Assembly (NCBI GenBank): GCA_964520865.1
Contig: CAZFOY010000008.1
Location: 1 to 64,000, forward strand
Reading direction: 5' to 3'
DNA length: 64,000 nt
From: CAVQCT01 sp964520865
GTDB taxonomy: Bacteria > Zixibacteria > MSB-5A5 > GN15 > FEB-12
Part shown: piece after piece, positions 33,018-40,898 of the stretch
Layout: every line of letters starts with the position of its first letter
Numbering within the stretch: position 1 is the stretch's first letter
Position numbers and translations under genes: made by a program
The notes under the pieces: model-generated
What the model was told of the DNA's origin: nothing
Databases searched by the model: none
What the model saw: only the letters and a program-made list of their open reading frames with translations

Positions 33018-33452
33018 TTAGGAAACCTTTACTTCGATCTCCTTCGGCTTGACTTCCTCTTTCTTCGCCAGGGTGATCTCGAGCAGTCCGTTTTTGTACT
33101 CGGCCGAGATCTTCTCTGCGTCGATCGTCTCCGGCAGGGTGAAACTGCGGGAGAAGGAGCCGGTGAAAATTTCGTTGCGGACGAAATCATCTTCCTTCTT
33201 CTCGGATTCGAATATCCGTTCGCCTGAGACAGTCAGGGTGTTCTCAGCGATCATGATCTTGACATCCTTCTTGTCCATACCGGGCAGCTCGAACGTCAGC
33301 CGGACATCATCCTTGGTCTCCCGGATATTGACGCGGGGAGTGAAGTCGTGCTTCTCGGCGTTGTTGCCCGGGAAGCGGAAGAAGTCGTTCATCAAATCGG
33401 TGAAATCCCGATTCAGTCTGTTGGTTGTGACGACGTTAAACATGGTTAACAC
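33018..33452 (-). CDS. Small heat-shock protein (Hsp20 family)
   Basis: 144 residues. The alpha-crystallin domain spans about 38-135 (FTPRVNIRETKDDVRLTFEL, KDVKIMIAENTLTVSGER, FTGSFSRSFTLPETIDAEKI). The conserved A-x-x-x-N-G-L-L-E-I-T-L motif is AEYKNGLLEITLAK. ATP-independent holdase that binds unfolding proteins for hand-over to DnaK/ClpB. First gene of the heat-shock block. GGAGGTG lies just upstream of the ATG. Confidence 0.97.
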   Translation of the reverse strand: MLTMFNVVTTNRLNRDFTDLMNDFFRFPGNNAEKHDFTPRVNIRETKDDVRLTFELPGMDKKDVKIMIAENTLTVSGERIFESEKKEDDFVRNEIFTGSFSRSFTLPETIDAEKISAEYKNGLLEITLAKKEEVKPKEIEVKVS

Positions 33453-33583
33453 CTCCGTTTGGTTTTGTATGTTGTCTGACTTTCTTTCTCATCATGCCCG
33501 AATATATATCAACATCCATGCCAAACTCCGTAACCTGTTGTCACCACAAACATTAACAATTACCGCATATCACCAGCCAGAAT

Positions 33584-33628
33584 GCGCATGCCAATATGAC
33601 GCATTATCTAAGTCATTATGGCATACGC
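33584..33628. promoter_or_regulatory. 17-bp inverted repeat upstream of hsp20
   Basis: GCGCATGCCAATATGAC and GTCATTATGGCATACGC (14 of 17 positions pair) around an 11-nt spacer, about 130-175 bp before hsp20 and after the HEAT-repeat gene. Flanked on both sides by CCAGAATG in direct orientation. No T-run, so an operator or processed hairpin is more likely than a terminator. No CIRCE element was seen. Confidence 0.4.
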
Positions 33629-33676
33629 ATGAAGCCAGAATGTCAGTCGTCTGCTGAATTGGCAGATGTGGGAAGA

Positions 33677-35893
33677 TTAGTACTTGGAGAGGATATCGTC
33701 GATCGCCCGATTCACCGGCGAACTCTTGAAAAATATCTTCTGGGTGGTCGAGAGGCCTTCTTTGTAGGCTTTGATTGCCTTGATCGTACCGGGCTTGCCG
33801 ATACTTCCGAGCGCCTTGATAACGGCCAGTTTGATGTCATCTTTGGAGGCATCGATCGAAGTCAGTTTGACCAGCTGCCCCTGATCTTCGAGCAGCGAGA
33901 TCAGGAATTGATCGGCCTGGTCGCCGCTCACTTTGCCGAGGGCAGCGATAGCCTTCAGCGTAACGGGCGGATGGGTCCGGGCGAGATCGATAAGCATCGG
34001 CGTCATCTCGTGCGTGCCGATCAGGCCGATCGTGATAACGGCGCTTTCACGGATCTCTTTCACCGGATCATCGGCCATCATCAGAAGGATATCACACGCC
34101 TCTTCCCCGCCGATCTTTTCGAGGGAACTGATGATTTCGCGACGTACCCGGACATCGTTGTCGGAAATGCGAAGGCGCAGCGGCACGGCGGCGAGCGGAT
34201 CGCCGAGCAGTCCGAGGACGAAGATTGAGTTTCTGATGATATACCATTTGTTGTCGGGGAGTTCATGGCGGCCGGCTTCGCGTTCGAACATCGAATCATC
34301 GACCAGGATCTGCGTGAAGACCTTCAACGAAGCTTTACCCAGCTCACCGAGAATCTTGAGCGCCTGCTGACGGACTGACCGCTTCGGATGAGAGATGATA
34401 TTTGACAGCGCCATCGCGACTTCCTCCGAACCGGCGGTAATCAGGATCTGTCGGATCAGAGAGGCGGTCTCGAACTCGGCGGCAAGCATTTCATCGATCA
34501 GCGCGTTGATCACTTCGGAACGGTTGAAATTGCCGAAGATCTTTTTGATCGCCATCGAATCATAGACCGTAACTTCATCTTCGAACTTTCTTCTCTGGGC
34601 GATCGCCTTCACCATCTCAAGAAGCAGCTCGTATTTGTGCTCGTTCATGCACTTTTCCATCAATAGCCAGACCAGCTCGGAATACTCGAAAGATTCCTTA
34701 CGGTCCCGGATGTTGCCTATGACGAGTTGAATCAAGTTGGTCAGCAGGGAGAGATCGGTAACGACATTCAGTTCACCGGTCAGTTCCAGCAGCAGGGTCA
34801 GGGCGCGCTGACGGAAATTGGCATCGGCGACACTTAGCATTTCCACCAGATGCAAGGCTACTTCGAGCGCCTTCTCCTTCTGCCCGGTTTTGAGCAGCCG
34901 TCCGAACACTTCCACAAAATCTCTCGTTGAATACGACGAGTGTTGTCCGGCGAAGACGTTGTTGAGTAAATCATCGATCCGCTGACTCGACTCGATTCTG
35001 ATCTTACCGGTAGGAGACTCAAGTTCCCGCGCAAGTTCTTCCGGAATGGCGTCCGAAGCAAAGTGCTTGTTGAGCCGTTTCACGATCTTCATCCGTTCCG
35101 GGTGGTACTCGACCATTCGATAGATCGCCAGACTCTGCTCGAGCAGTTCATTGCGCTTTTTTCCGTCTTCCGAGGTTTTGACTCCGGTAAACAGCTCGAT
35201 CAATTCATCGCCGATCGCTTCGGGCGAGATCGAAGCCAGTTTCTCAGGAAGGATGTACTTTACCAGGTGGTAGTCGTAGTCGATCCCCTGCTTGAGCGCG
35301 TAGTCTGCTCCCCTTCGGCTGACTTCGCTCAACCCAAGCAGATCATCGGGCAGCCGCTGCCAGATCATATTCTTCAGTGAGAAATCGTAGTTCGCGTCGC
35401 CACGGAACTGCTTGTTGTCTTCGAACAACTGATAGGCAAGTTCCGAATTCACTTCAACCGTCTTAATGCGCATCTTGTCGATGAAGGTCGTGAGGAGGTT
35501 GGCATGGTCCGCTATATCTACCCGCTGTACGAACCGTCCAAGCACCTTGTCGAGATCCGGCGCCGAAAGACCCTGCTTGAAGAGGATGGCGTTGATATCC
35601 TGAAGCTGCATGTACTTGATGATTTCCTGCGTGAAGACGCTCTCTTTGAGCCGGATATTGATGACGTAGAGGCTGCCGCTTTGCAGGTTGATATTCAGGT
35701 AGTTCTTGAGACGAAGAAGCGTCTGGAGCTGGACAAACGGTTTCTCGACCGCGCGGGTCGAGGAGGGATGGCCGACGCCGTAGATCGAGACTTTCTTGCA
35801 GCTCATGGCGAGATCGCGCACGAGTGCATGTACCATTTCATTGAGATTGAGATAGAGGGTCGCTTCTTTGGTCGGGCTGGCTACCTGGCTCAT
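33677..35893 (-). CDS. HEAT-repeat protein
   Basis: 738 residues from ATG 35893, which follows GGAGAATCAC; a longer frame reaching 35953 lacks a ribosome site. No signal peptide, so cytoplasmic. The N-terminal ~170 residues form a helical/beta domain (VSIYGVGHPSSTRAVEKPF, SGSLYVINIRL, INAILFKQGLSAPDLDKVL) also seen at the front of other bacterial HEAT proteins. The rest is alpha-helical repeats, clearest at the end (VRQQALKILGELGKAS, KEIRESAVITIGLIG, KLAVIKALGSIGKPG). Overlaps the BamB-like gene by 56 bp. Probably a scaffold; function unknown. Confidence 0.85.
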   Translation of the reverse strand: MSQVASPTKEATLYLNLNEMVHALVRDLAMSCKKVSIYGVGHPSSTRAVEKPFVQLQTLLRLKNYLNINLQSGSLYVINIRLKESVFTQEIIKYMQLQDINAILFKQGLSAPDLDKVLGRFVQRVDIADHANLLTTFIDKMRIKTVEVNSELAYQLFEDNKQFRGDANYDFSLKNMIWQRLPDDLLGLSEVSRRGADYALKQGIDYDYHLVKYILPEKLASISPEAIGDELIELFTGVKTSEDGKKRNELLEQSLAIYRMVEYHPERMKIVKRLNKHFASDAIPEELARELESPTGKIRIESSQRIDDLLNNVFAGQHSSYSTRDFVEVFGRLLKTGQKEKALEVALHLVEMLSVADANFRQRALTLLLELTGELNVVTDLSLLTNLIQLVIGNIRDRKESFEYSELVWLLMEKCMNEHKYELLLEMVKAIAQRRKFEDEVTVYDSMAIKKIFGNFNRSEVINALIDEMLAAEFETASLIRQILITAGSEEVAMALSNIISHPKRSVRQQALKILGELGKASLKVFTQILVDDSMFEREAGRHELPDNKWYIIRNSIFVLGLLGDPLAAVPLRLRISDNDVRVRREIISSLEKIGGEEACDILLMMADDPVKEIRESAVITIGLIGTHEMTPMLIDLARTHPPVTLKAIAALGKVSGDQADQFLISLLEDQGQLVKLTSIDASKDDIKLAVIKALGSIGKPGTIKAIKAYKEGLSTTQKIFFKSSPVNRAIDDILSKY

Positions 35894-37034
35894 GTGATTC
35901 TCCAAAACAGAGGATGTATCCTTTGTCGGTCGCAACGTACACGTTGTCTCCATCGCTTACCGGGGCCTGGGCGATGGCGCCTTTCAACTGCCGTGTCTGA
36001 ACCACGCTGCCGTCGGTCCGCTTCAGGGAGTACAGTTTGCCCGACATCGTTCCGAAGATCACGTAATCATCGACTGCGATTGCCGAAGCTCGGATGACGT
36101 CGACCGCGTCGTACTTCCACTTCACGCTACCGTCGGAACCGTCGATCGCCGCGAGCACGCCGCCGCTGTGCCCGACATACACGCTTCCGTTCTCGACTGA
36201 AGGTGAAGTCCAGATAGGTCCGTCGAGTTTCGTTTGCCAGCGGATACTTCCCGAGCCGGGGTCGATACCGACTACGTCACCTTTCATGTCGGTGGCGTAG
36301 ACCAATTCCCCGACTGCCACTGCGCTCACCATCGGGCCATCGAGCTTCACCCGGTACAGCTCGGATCCATCCTTGATCTCCAGAGCGTACAGCGTGCCGT
36401 CATCGGACGGTTGGTAGAGCCTGCCGTCGGCGAATGACGCCGGCGCAGAGATTCTTCCATCGACAGTGACACTCCAGATCGTCTTGCCGGAAAACCGGTC
36501 AAAAGCGGTAACGGTCTTGCCGGAACCGACAATCAGGAGGTCTTTTACTATTATCGACCCGGCGGCGGCATCCTTTACCGGCCTGTCCCATAGCTGCTTG
36601 CGGCGAAGCAGGTTGATACATTTGAGCTGGCTGTGGTACGGGCCGACAGCGAAATAGCCAAGGCTATCTTCAACTGCCATACCCGTTTGCGGGTTTCCAC
36701 CCGCCTTCACATAGCCCAGGTATGAGCCGTCCCGAAGAGCATATATCTTAATCTTGTTTCGGGTCCCCGGGTAGATCAGGTCATTGAAAGCCAGCGTCAG
36801 CGGGCCGGCCGGTTTGTCGTTGCTTCTTGTCTCCCAGCGGATGTCGAGTCGGCCGGAGAATTTTCCGGCCGGCTTGGAGGCTTGCGAAGCCGGCATATCG
36901 CGGTACAGCGGCCAGGCACTGTTCAAAGATGCTTCTTCCCGATCCAGCTTGAATCGCCGGGTGCAGCCTGGGGCCAGCAGCAGTCCCGCCGCGAGTATTA
37001 GTATTATGAATCTGAGCCTGCTCAAAAGTTCCAC
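35838..37034 (-). CDS. BamB-like PQQ beta-propeller lipoprotein
   Basis: 398 residues. Signal peptide with lipobox LLLAPGC, so probably anchored in the outer membrane. The mature part carries at least six propeller blades of the PQQ-repeat type (VTAFDRFSGKTIWSVTVDG, GIDPGSGSIRWQTKLDG, LAAIDGSDGSVKWKYDAV, YSLKRTDGSVVQ). Resembles BamB, which assists outer-membrane barrel assembly. Starts at GTG 37034 or, better matching the ribosome site GGTGGA and the signal peptide, TTG 37025, which overlaps the upstream stop as TTGA. Co-transcribed with a protein that ends in an Omp85-type barrel. Confidence 0.87.
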   Translation of the reverse strand: MELLSRLRFIILILAAGLLLAPGCTRRFKLDREEASLNSAWPLYRDMPASQASKPAGKFSGRLDIRWETRSNDKPAGPLTLAFNDLIYPGTRNKIKIYALRDGSYLGYVKAGGNPQTGMAVEDSLGYFAVGPYHSQLKCINLLRRKQLWDRPVKDAAAGSIIVKDLLIVGSGKTVTAFDRFSGKTIWSVTVDGRISAPASFADGRLYQPSDDGTLYALEIKDGSELYRVKLDGPMVSAVAVGELVYATDMKGDVVGIDPGSGSIRWQTKLDGPIWTSPSVENGSVYVGHSGGVLAAIDGSDGSVKWKYDAVDVIRASAIAVDDYVIFGTMSGKLYSLKRTDGSVVQTRQLKGAIAQAPVSDGDNVYVATDKGYILCFGESHEPGSQPDQRSDPLSQSQ

Positions 37035-39877
37035 CCGAAGAAAAAGTTGAAATGGGTATGCGGACTGATCGTGTGATAGTCCGTAATCCGACTGAAATCG
37101 AATCTCAGCACGACCAGATAGGCGAGGTTTACCCGGAAGCCTGCTCCGATTGAGCCGAGAAACTGATCGAACTCATCGTCCCACGCCGCTCCGGTGTCGT
37201 AAAACAGAGCTCCGCGAATGGCGCTGAAGCCGAGGCCGCCGATCGGAAAACCGATCAACAGGTGATCGATAAGCGGGAAGCGAAGTTCGTTTGAGGCAAA
37301 GAGAATATTCCGGTTGTAGAAAGCGCGGCGGTCAAACCCACGGAACGACCAGCTGCCGCCGAAATAGATCCGTTGCGGTTCGAGACCGCTTGAAGCATAA
37401 GCGAACAACCGATTGGCGAAAGCCGAGAATCGTCCGAGCCGGAAATAATGCCGGAGATCTATCGAGAACTGCCGGCTGTAACTTCTCATGTCGTTGAGCG
37501 AAGAGGTGATGCCGACCGAAATGTTGTACCGACGGCCGTCGATCGGACCGGATATATCCCACAGGGAATTATCGTAGATCCAGCTAACATAGTTGGTCAC
37601 GAGGAATTTTTCGCGCGACTTCAAACCGTACAAACGGTCTTTCTTTGAGTATCGCGCAATGGTGGTGAAGTCAACCCGATGAAACTTGGAGATCGGATAG
37701 CTGAACAAGGAGATTCCACCCGCCTGTCGCTCGTAGTAGTAGCCGTCATAATCGTTGTAGTATTCGTCGTATAGGTGGAATATCCCGGCTCCCCAGTTCA
37801 ACCGGTGTTCCCGGTTGATATAGGTCATTCCGAAATTGAACGACTTAAGCAGATCGTCCTTTGTAGTTGCGGTGTTGGTCAGCAGGAAATAGACGGCGTG
37901 ATTCCCAAGGACATCGGAGAGAGCAACCTGTAGTCCGCCGATCGAACCGTAGACGGGGTCATACCCGACCGATGACTGCGCGATATCGAAGGAGTAATTG
38001 GTGCGGTATTTGATCGAAGCTTGTCGGTAGTTCGATGCGATCGTAGGCGGCTTCCACGCCGGGGCTTCAGTCGCCACCGGTTGCACGACCGGCTCGGGAG
38101 CTTTCGGCATCTTCATCTTGTAAATCTGGAAGTCAAGATTCTGGTACCCGGTGTAAATCAGATGATGGCCGTCGGACGAAACGCGTGGATTAAACGCCCC
38201 GGTGGCGAAGGTCGATTGTTTGGTCAACGTCCCGGCGCTGTCCAGCAGAAACAGGTTGAAGGTGCCCGCGCGATTCGATGAAAAATAAATTCCCCGGCCG
38301 GTAGGCTCCGGCGTCTCGTCGATATAGTCGCCGAACGTGAGCTGCGTCGTGTTACCGTCTTCCAACGACATCCTGAACAAATTCTCGGCACCTTTGTCGC
38401 CTCCGCTGCATCGATCCGAAGTAAAGATCACGGAACTACCGTCGAGACTGAAGACCGGATCGATATCATAGTAGATGTCGTGAGTCAGGCGGCGATATTT
38501 CTCCGTCTCAAGGTCGAGCAGATACAGATCGGCGAATCCGTTTTTCTTGAATCCGGTGAAGACAACCTGACGGGCGTCGGGAGAAAATCGCGGCGAGCGA
38601 ATCGCCACCAATTCGTTGAACTCGAACCGCCGCGTGACTTTCCTCTTGCGAATGTCGTACAGATATATGACGTCGCGTTCCTTTGATTTCGATGAAAATA
38701 CGACCAGGCCGGAATCATTGGCGTCGATCCCCGACCGGAGAAGGTACAGCGACTCGTACTTCGAAGAGCGCTCTCCCTTAAGAAGGGTCACCACCTGTTT
38801 ATTGGCGTGATCCGCCGGCTTCATGTAAAGGCCGGAATAACCGAGGCGGTTCGCCTTATAGACGATCCAATCCTTGAGTCCGTCGCCATTGTCCCATCGG
38901 ATCGGCACAGCCTTGACGTTGAAGCCGCTTCCGGTTAGTTTAGACGACTCCATCTCCGGCAGACCGAGGCTGTCGAGTTCGGGATAATATTTCTTCTTGA
39001 GCGAATACTCCCACTTGCGGGAGACCTCAAGGAGGTTGTCACCGAGGGTGGTTTCGACAACGTCCTCGAACGTCTTTCCTTTGGACCAGTTATCGAACAG
39101 CAGCGTCAGTTTGTCGCTGCCGTATTCCGAATCGATAAATCCGCAGATCGACTCCCCGAGCTTGTACATGAAGAATGTTCCCTGGATTTGATAGAGATTC
39201 GGAATGGTGAACAGGTGGCCGTTGATTACCATATCTTTGATAATCATATCCGCCTGGGTGTCCCATTTCTTCGACCAGTATTCAGCCAGGCCCTCGGTGA
39301 ACCAGAGCGGCGGATAGCTGAATCGAATCTGACTGCGACGCTCGGTTGCCCAGTCGAGCTTGGAGAGGGTGAATACATGAACAAGCTCGTGCTGAATGAC
39401 ATGCTTGAAATCGGCGAGCGGTCCGTAAAACGGAACAACCACTCGGCCTTTCATGAACTCCGTGAATCCGCCGACCGACTCGGGTATCAGATCCGGAATG
39501 ACGTTCGTCTGCGAGAAGTAGCCCGGTGACGAGTAGATAATCAGCGGGATTTTTTTACTCACCTCGTGGTTGAATTTCTCGGCCAGGGTCCGATAGGAAT
39601 CTTCGGCGTAACGGGCCGCTATCGCCGCCAGATCGGACTCATCGGTATAGAAATAGATCTTGAAATGATCGGTCGTCATGACCTGCCAGTCAAAGTCGGT
39701 GTACTGGACTTTGTTCTTGCCAAAATAGAATTGCGCCGACGCCGACCCTGAGAAGAGCAAAAGCGCCATGACCGCCCAGATCAGGATGTTCAACCTTCGG
39801 GAGGATCTAAAGACACCTTCGAAACTCAGGAGCGTGGGTTTTATCGACAATTTTGACCGGGTGGTGAATAACGACAT
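37022..39877 (-). CDS. MA-type metallopeptidase / TolB-like propeller / Omp85-type barrel fusion
   Basis: 951 residues in three parts. After a signal peptide (residues about 30-49, ending SASA) comes a peptidase MA-like domain with zinc motif HELVH at 163-167 and the third ligand Glu195 in WFTEGLAEYWS, so the catalytic site is intact. Residues about 330-620 are TolB/WD40-like blades (PRFSPDARQVVFTGFKKNGF, DPVFSLDGSSVIFTSDR, NPRVSSDGHHLIYTGY). The last ~310 residues form an Omp85/D15-like barrel with the SFRGFDRR motif and C-terminal FFFGWNF. First gene of the unit with the BamB-like and HEAT proteins. Similar fusions occur in FCB bacteria; the substrate is unknown. Confidence 0.85.
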   Translation of the reverse strand: MSLFTTRSKLSIKPTLLSFEGVFRSSRRLNILIWAVMALLLFSGSASAQFYFGKNKVQYTDFDWQVMTTDHFKIYFYTDESDLAAIAARYAEDSYRTLAEKFNHEVSKKIPLIIYSSPGYFSQTNVIPDLIPESVGGFTEFMKGRVVVPFYGPLADFKHVIQHELVHVFTLSKLDWATERRSQIRFSYPPLWFTEGLAEYWSKKWDTQADMIIKDMVINGHLFTIPNLYQIQGTFFMYKLGESICGFIDSEYGSDKLTLLFDNWSKGKTFEDVVETTLGDNLLEVSRKWEYSLKKKYYPELDSLGLPEMESSKLTGSGFNVKAVPIRWDNGDGLKDWIVYKANRLGYSGLYMKPADHANKQVVTLLKGERSSKYESLYLLRSGIDANDSGLVVFSSKSKERDVIYLYDIRKRKVTRRFEFNELVAIRSPRFSPDARQVVFTGFKKNGFADLYLLDLETEKYRRLTHDIYYDIDPVFSLDGSSVIFTSDRCSGGDKGAENLFRMSLEDGNTTQLTFGDYIDETPEPTGRGIYFSSNRAGTFNLFLLDSAGTLTKQSTFATGAFNPRVSSDGHHLIYTGYQNLDFQIYKMKMPKAPEPVVQPVATEAPAWKPPTIASNYRQASIKYRTNYSFDIAQSSVGYDPVYGSIGGLQVALSDVLGNHAVYFLLTNTATTKDDLLKSFNFGMTYINREHRLNWGAGIFHLYDEYYNDYDGYYYERQAGGISLFSYPISKFHRVDFTTIARYSKKDRLYGLKSREKFLVTNYVSWIYDNSLWDISGPIDGRRYNISVGITSSLNDMRSYSRQFSIDLRHYFRLGRFSAFANRLFAYASSGLEPQRIYFGGSWSFRGFDRRAFYNRNILFASNELRFPLIDHLLIGFPIGGLGFSAIRGALFYDTGAAWDDEFDQFLGSIGAGFRVNLAYLVVLRFDFSRITDYHTISPHTHFNFFFGWNF

Positions 39878-39904
39878 ATTTCTTCTATCGGCCCTCTGCT
39901 CTTG

Positions 39905-40894
39905 CTACTGTATAATGCCGGTGTCAAAGTTACACCCGGAGCAGAGCGAACCGCTAAGTCCTTTAGTTTCTATAGAATAGCCGGTACGGTTGATGAGGAG
40001 CTGACCGCAACGAGGACAAAATGTATCTGACCCGCCTTCTACGCGGGCATTTCCAATATAAACGTATTTGAGGCGGCTTTGTGCAATCTCTCTGGCGCGC
40101 AACAGGGTAGCTATCGGAGTCGGTGGAGCGTCCAGCTCGTAGTCGGGATGAAACGCAGAGAAATGAAGCGGAACATCCGGTGAAACCGAGGCGACAAAAT
40201 CGACCAGCCCGGAAATGTCCTCCTCCGAGTCGTTCTTTCCCGGAATCACGAGGTTCGTCAACTCCAGATGCACTCCGGCTTCGAATACCGTCTTTATCGT
40301 TTCCAGTACCGGCTCGAGCTTTCCTTTGCAGACTTTCAGGTAGAACTCAGGGCGAATTCCTTTGAGATCGATGTTCATCGCATCCACATGGCCGACCAGT
40401 TCACGCAGTGGATCGGGATTGATATATCCGTTCGTGACGAGCACCGTCTTCAGACCTGTCTCACGGAGCAACGGAGCCGTGTCCATCAGGTATTCAAACC
40501 AGATCATCGGCTCGGTGTAAGTAAAGGCAACGCCGATGGAATTGTGCTGCCGGGCAGCGTCGACAAGGCGGTCCGGAGTGAAGAACATAGTCCGAACCTT
40601 TTGTTGCGAGATGGTCCAGTTTTGACAATTCACGCAGGCGAAATTGCAGCCGTTAGCACCGGTTGACAGAATTTCCCGGCCCGGATGGAAGTGGTAAAGC
40701 GGCTTCTTTTCAATCGGGTCGACCGCGACCGTCACCAGCTCACCGTAGTTGTCGGTGAACAGCTCTCCCCCTTTGTTCATACGTGCGCCGCAGATCCCGA
40801 CTTTACCTTCGGTCAAGCTACAGAACGCCGGACAAAGCGTGCACCGGACCACGTCATCGTGGAGCTTTTCGTAATATCTCGCAGATTTTACCAT
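39905..40894 (-). CDS. amrS: AmmeMemoRadiSam-type radical SAM enzyme
   Basis: 329 residues from ATG 40894 (AGGGA eight bases before; four bases after the preceding gene). Related to pyruvate-formate-lyase activases. N-terminal zinc-type cysteines in VVRCTLCPAFCSL and VGICG, the radical SAM cluster CNFACVNC, the SAM-binding TYTEPMIWFEY and LVTNGYI. A C-terminal CPRCG...CSGC pair adds a small ribbon. In many genomes the family travels with MEMO1 and AMMECR1 proteins; neither is adjacent here. Reaction unknown. Confidence 0.9.
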   Translation of the reverse strand: MVKSARYYEKLHDDVVRCTLCPAFCSLTEGKVGICGARMNKGGELFTDNYGELVTVAVDPIEKKPLYHFHPGREILSTGANGCNFACVNCQNWTISQQKVRTMFFTPDRLVDAARQHNSIGVAFTYTEPMIWFEYLMDTAPLLRETGLKTVLVTNGYINPDPLRELVGHVDAMNIDLKGIRPEFYLKVCKGKLEPVLETIKTVFEAGVHLELTNLVIPGKNDSEEDISGLVDFVASVSPDVPLHFSAFHPDYELDAPPTPIATLLRAREIAQSRLKYVYIGNARVEGGSDTFCPRCGQLLINRTGYSIETKGLSGSLCSGCNFDTGIIQ

Positions 40895-40898
40895 CGTG

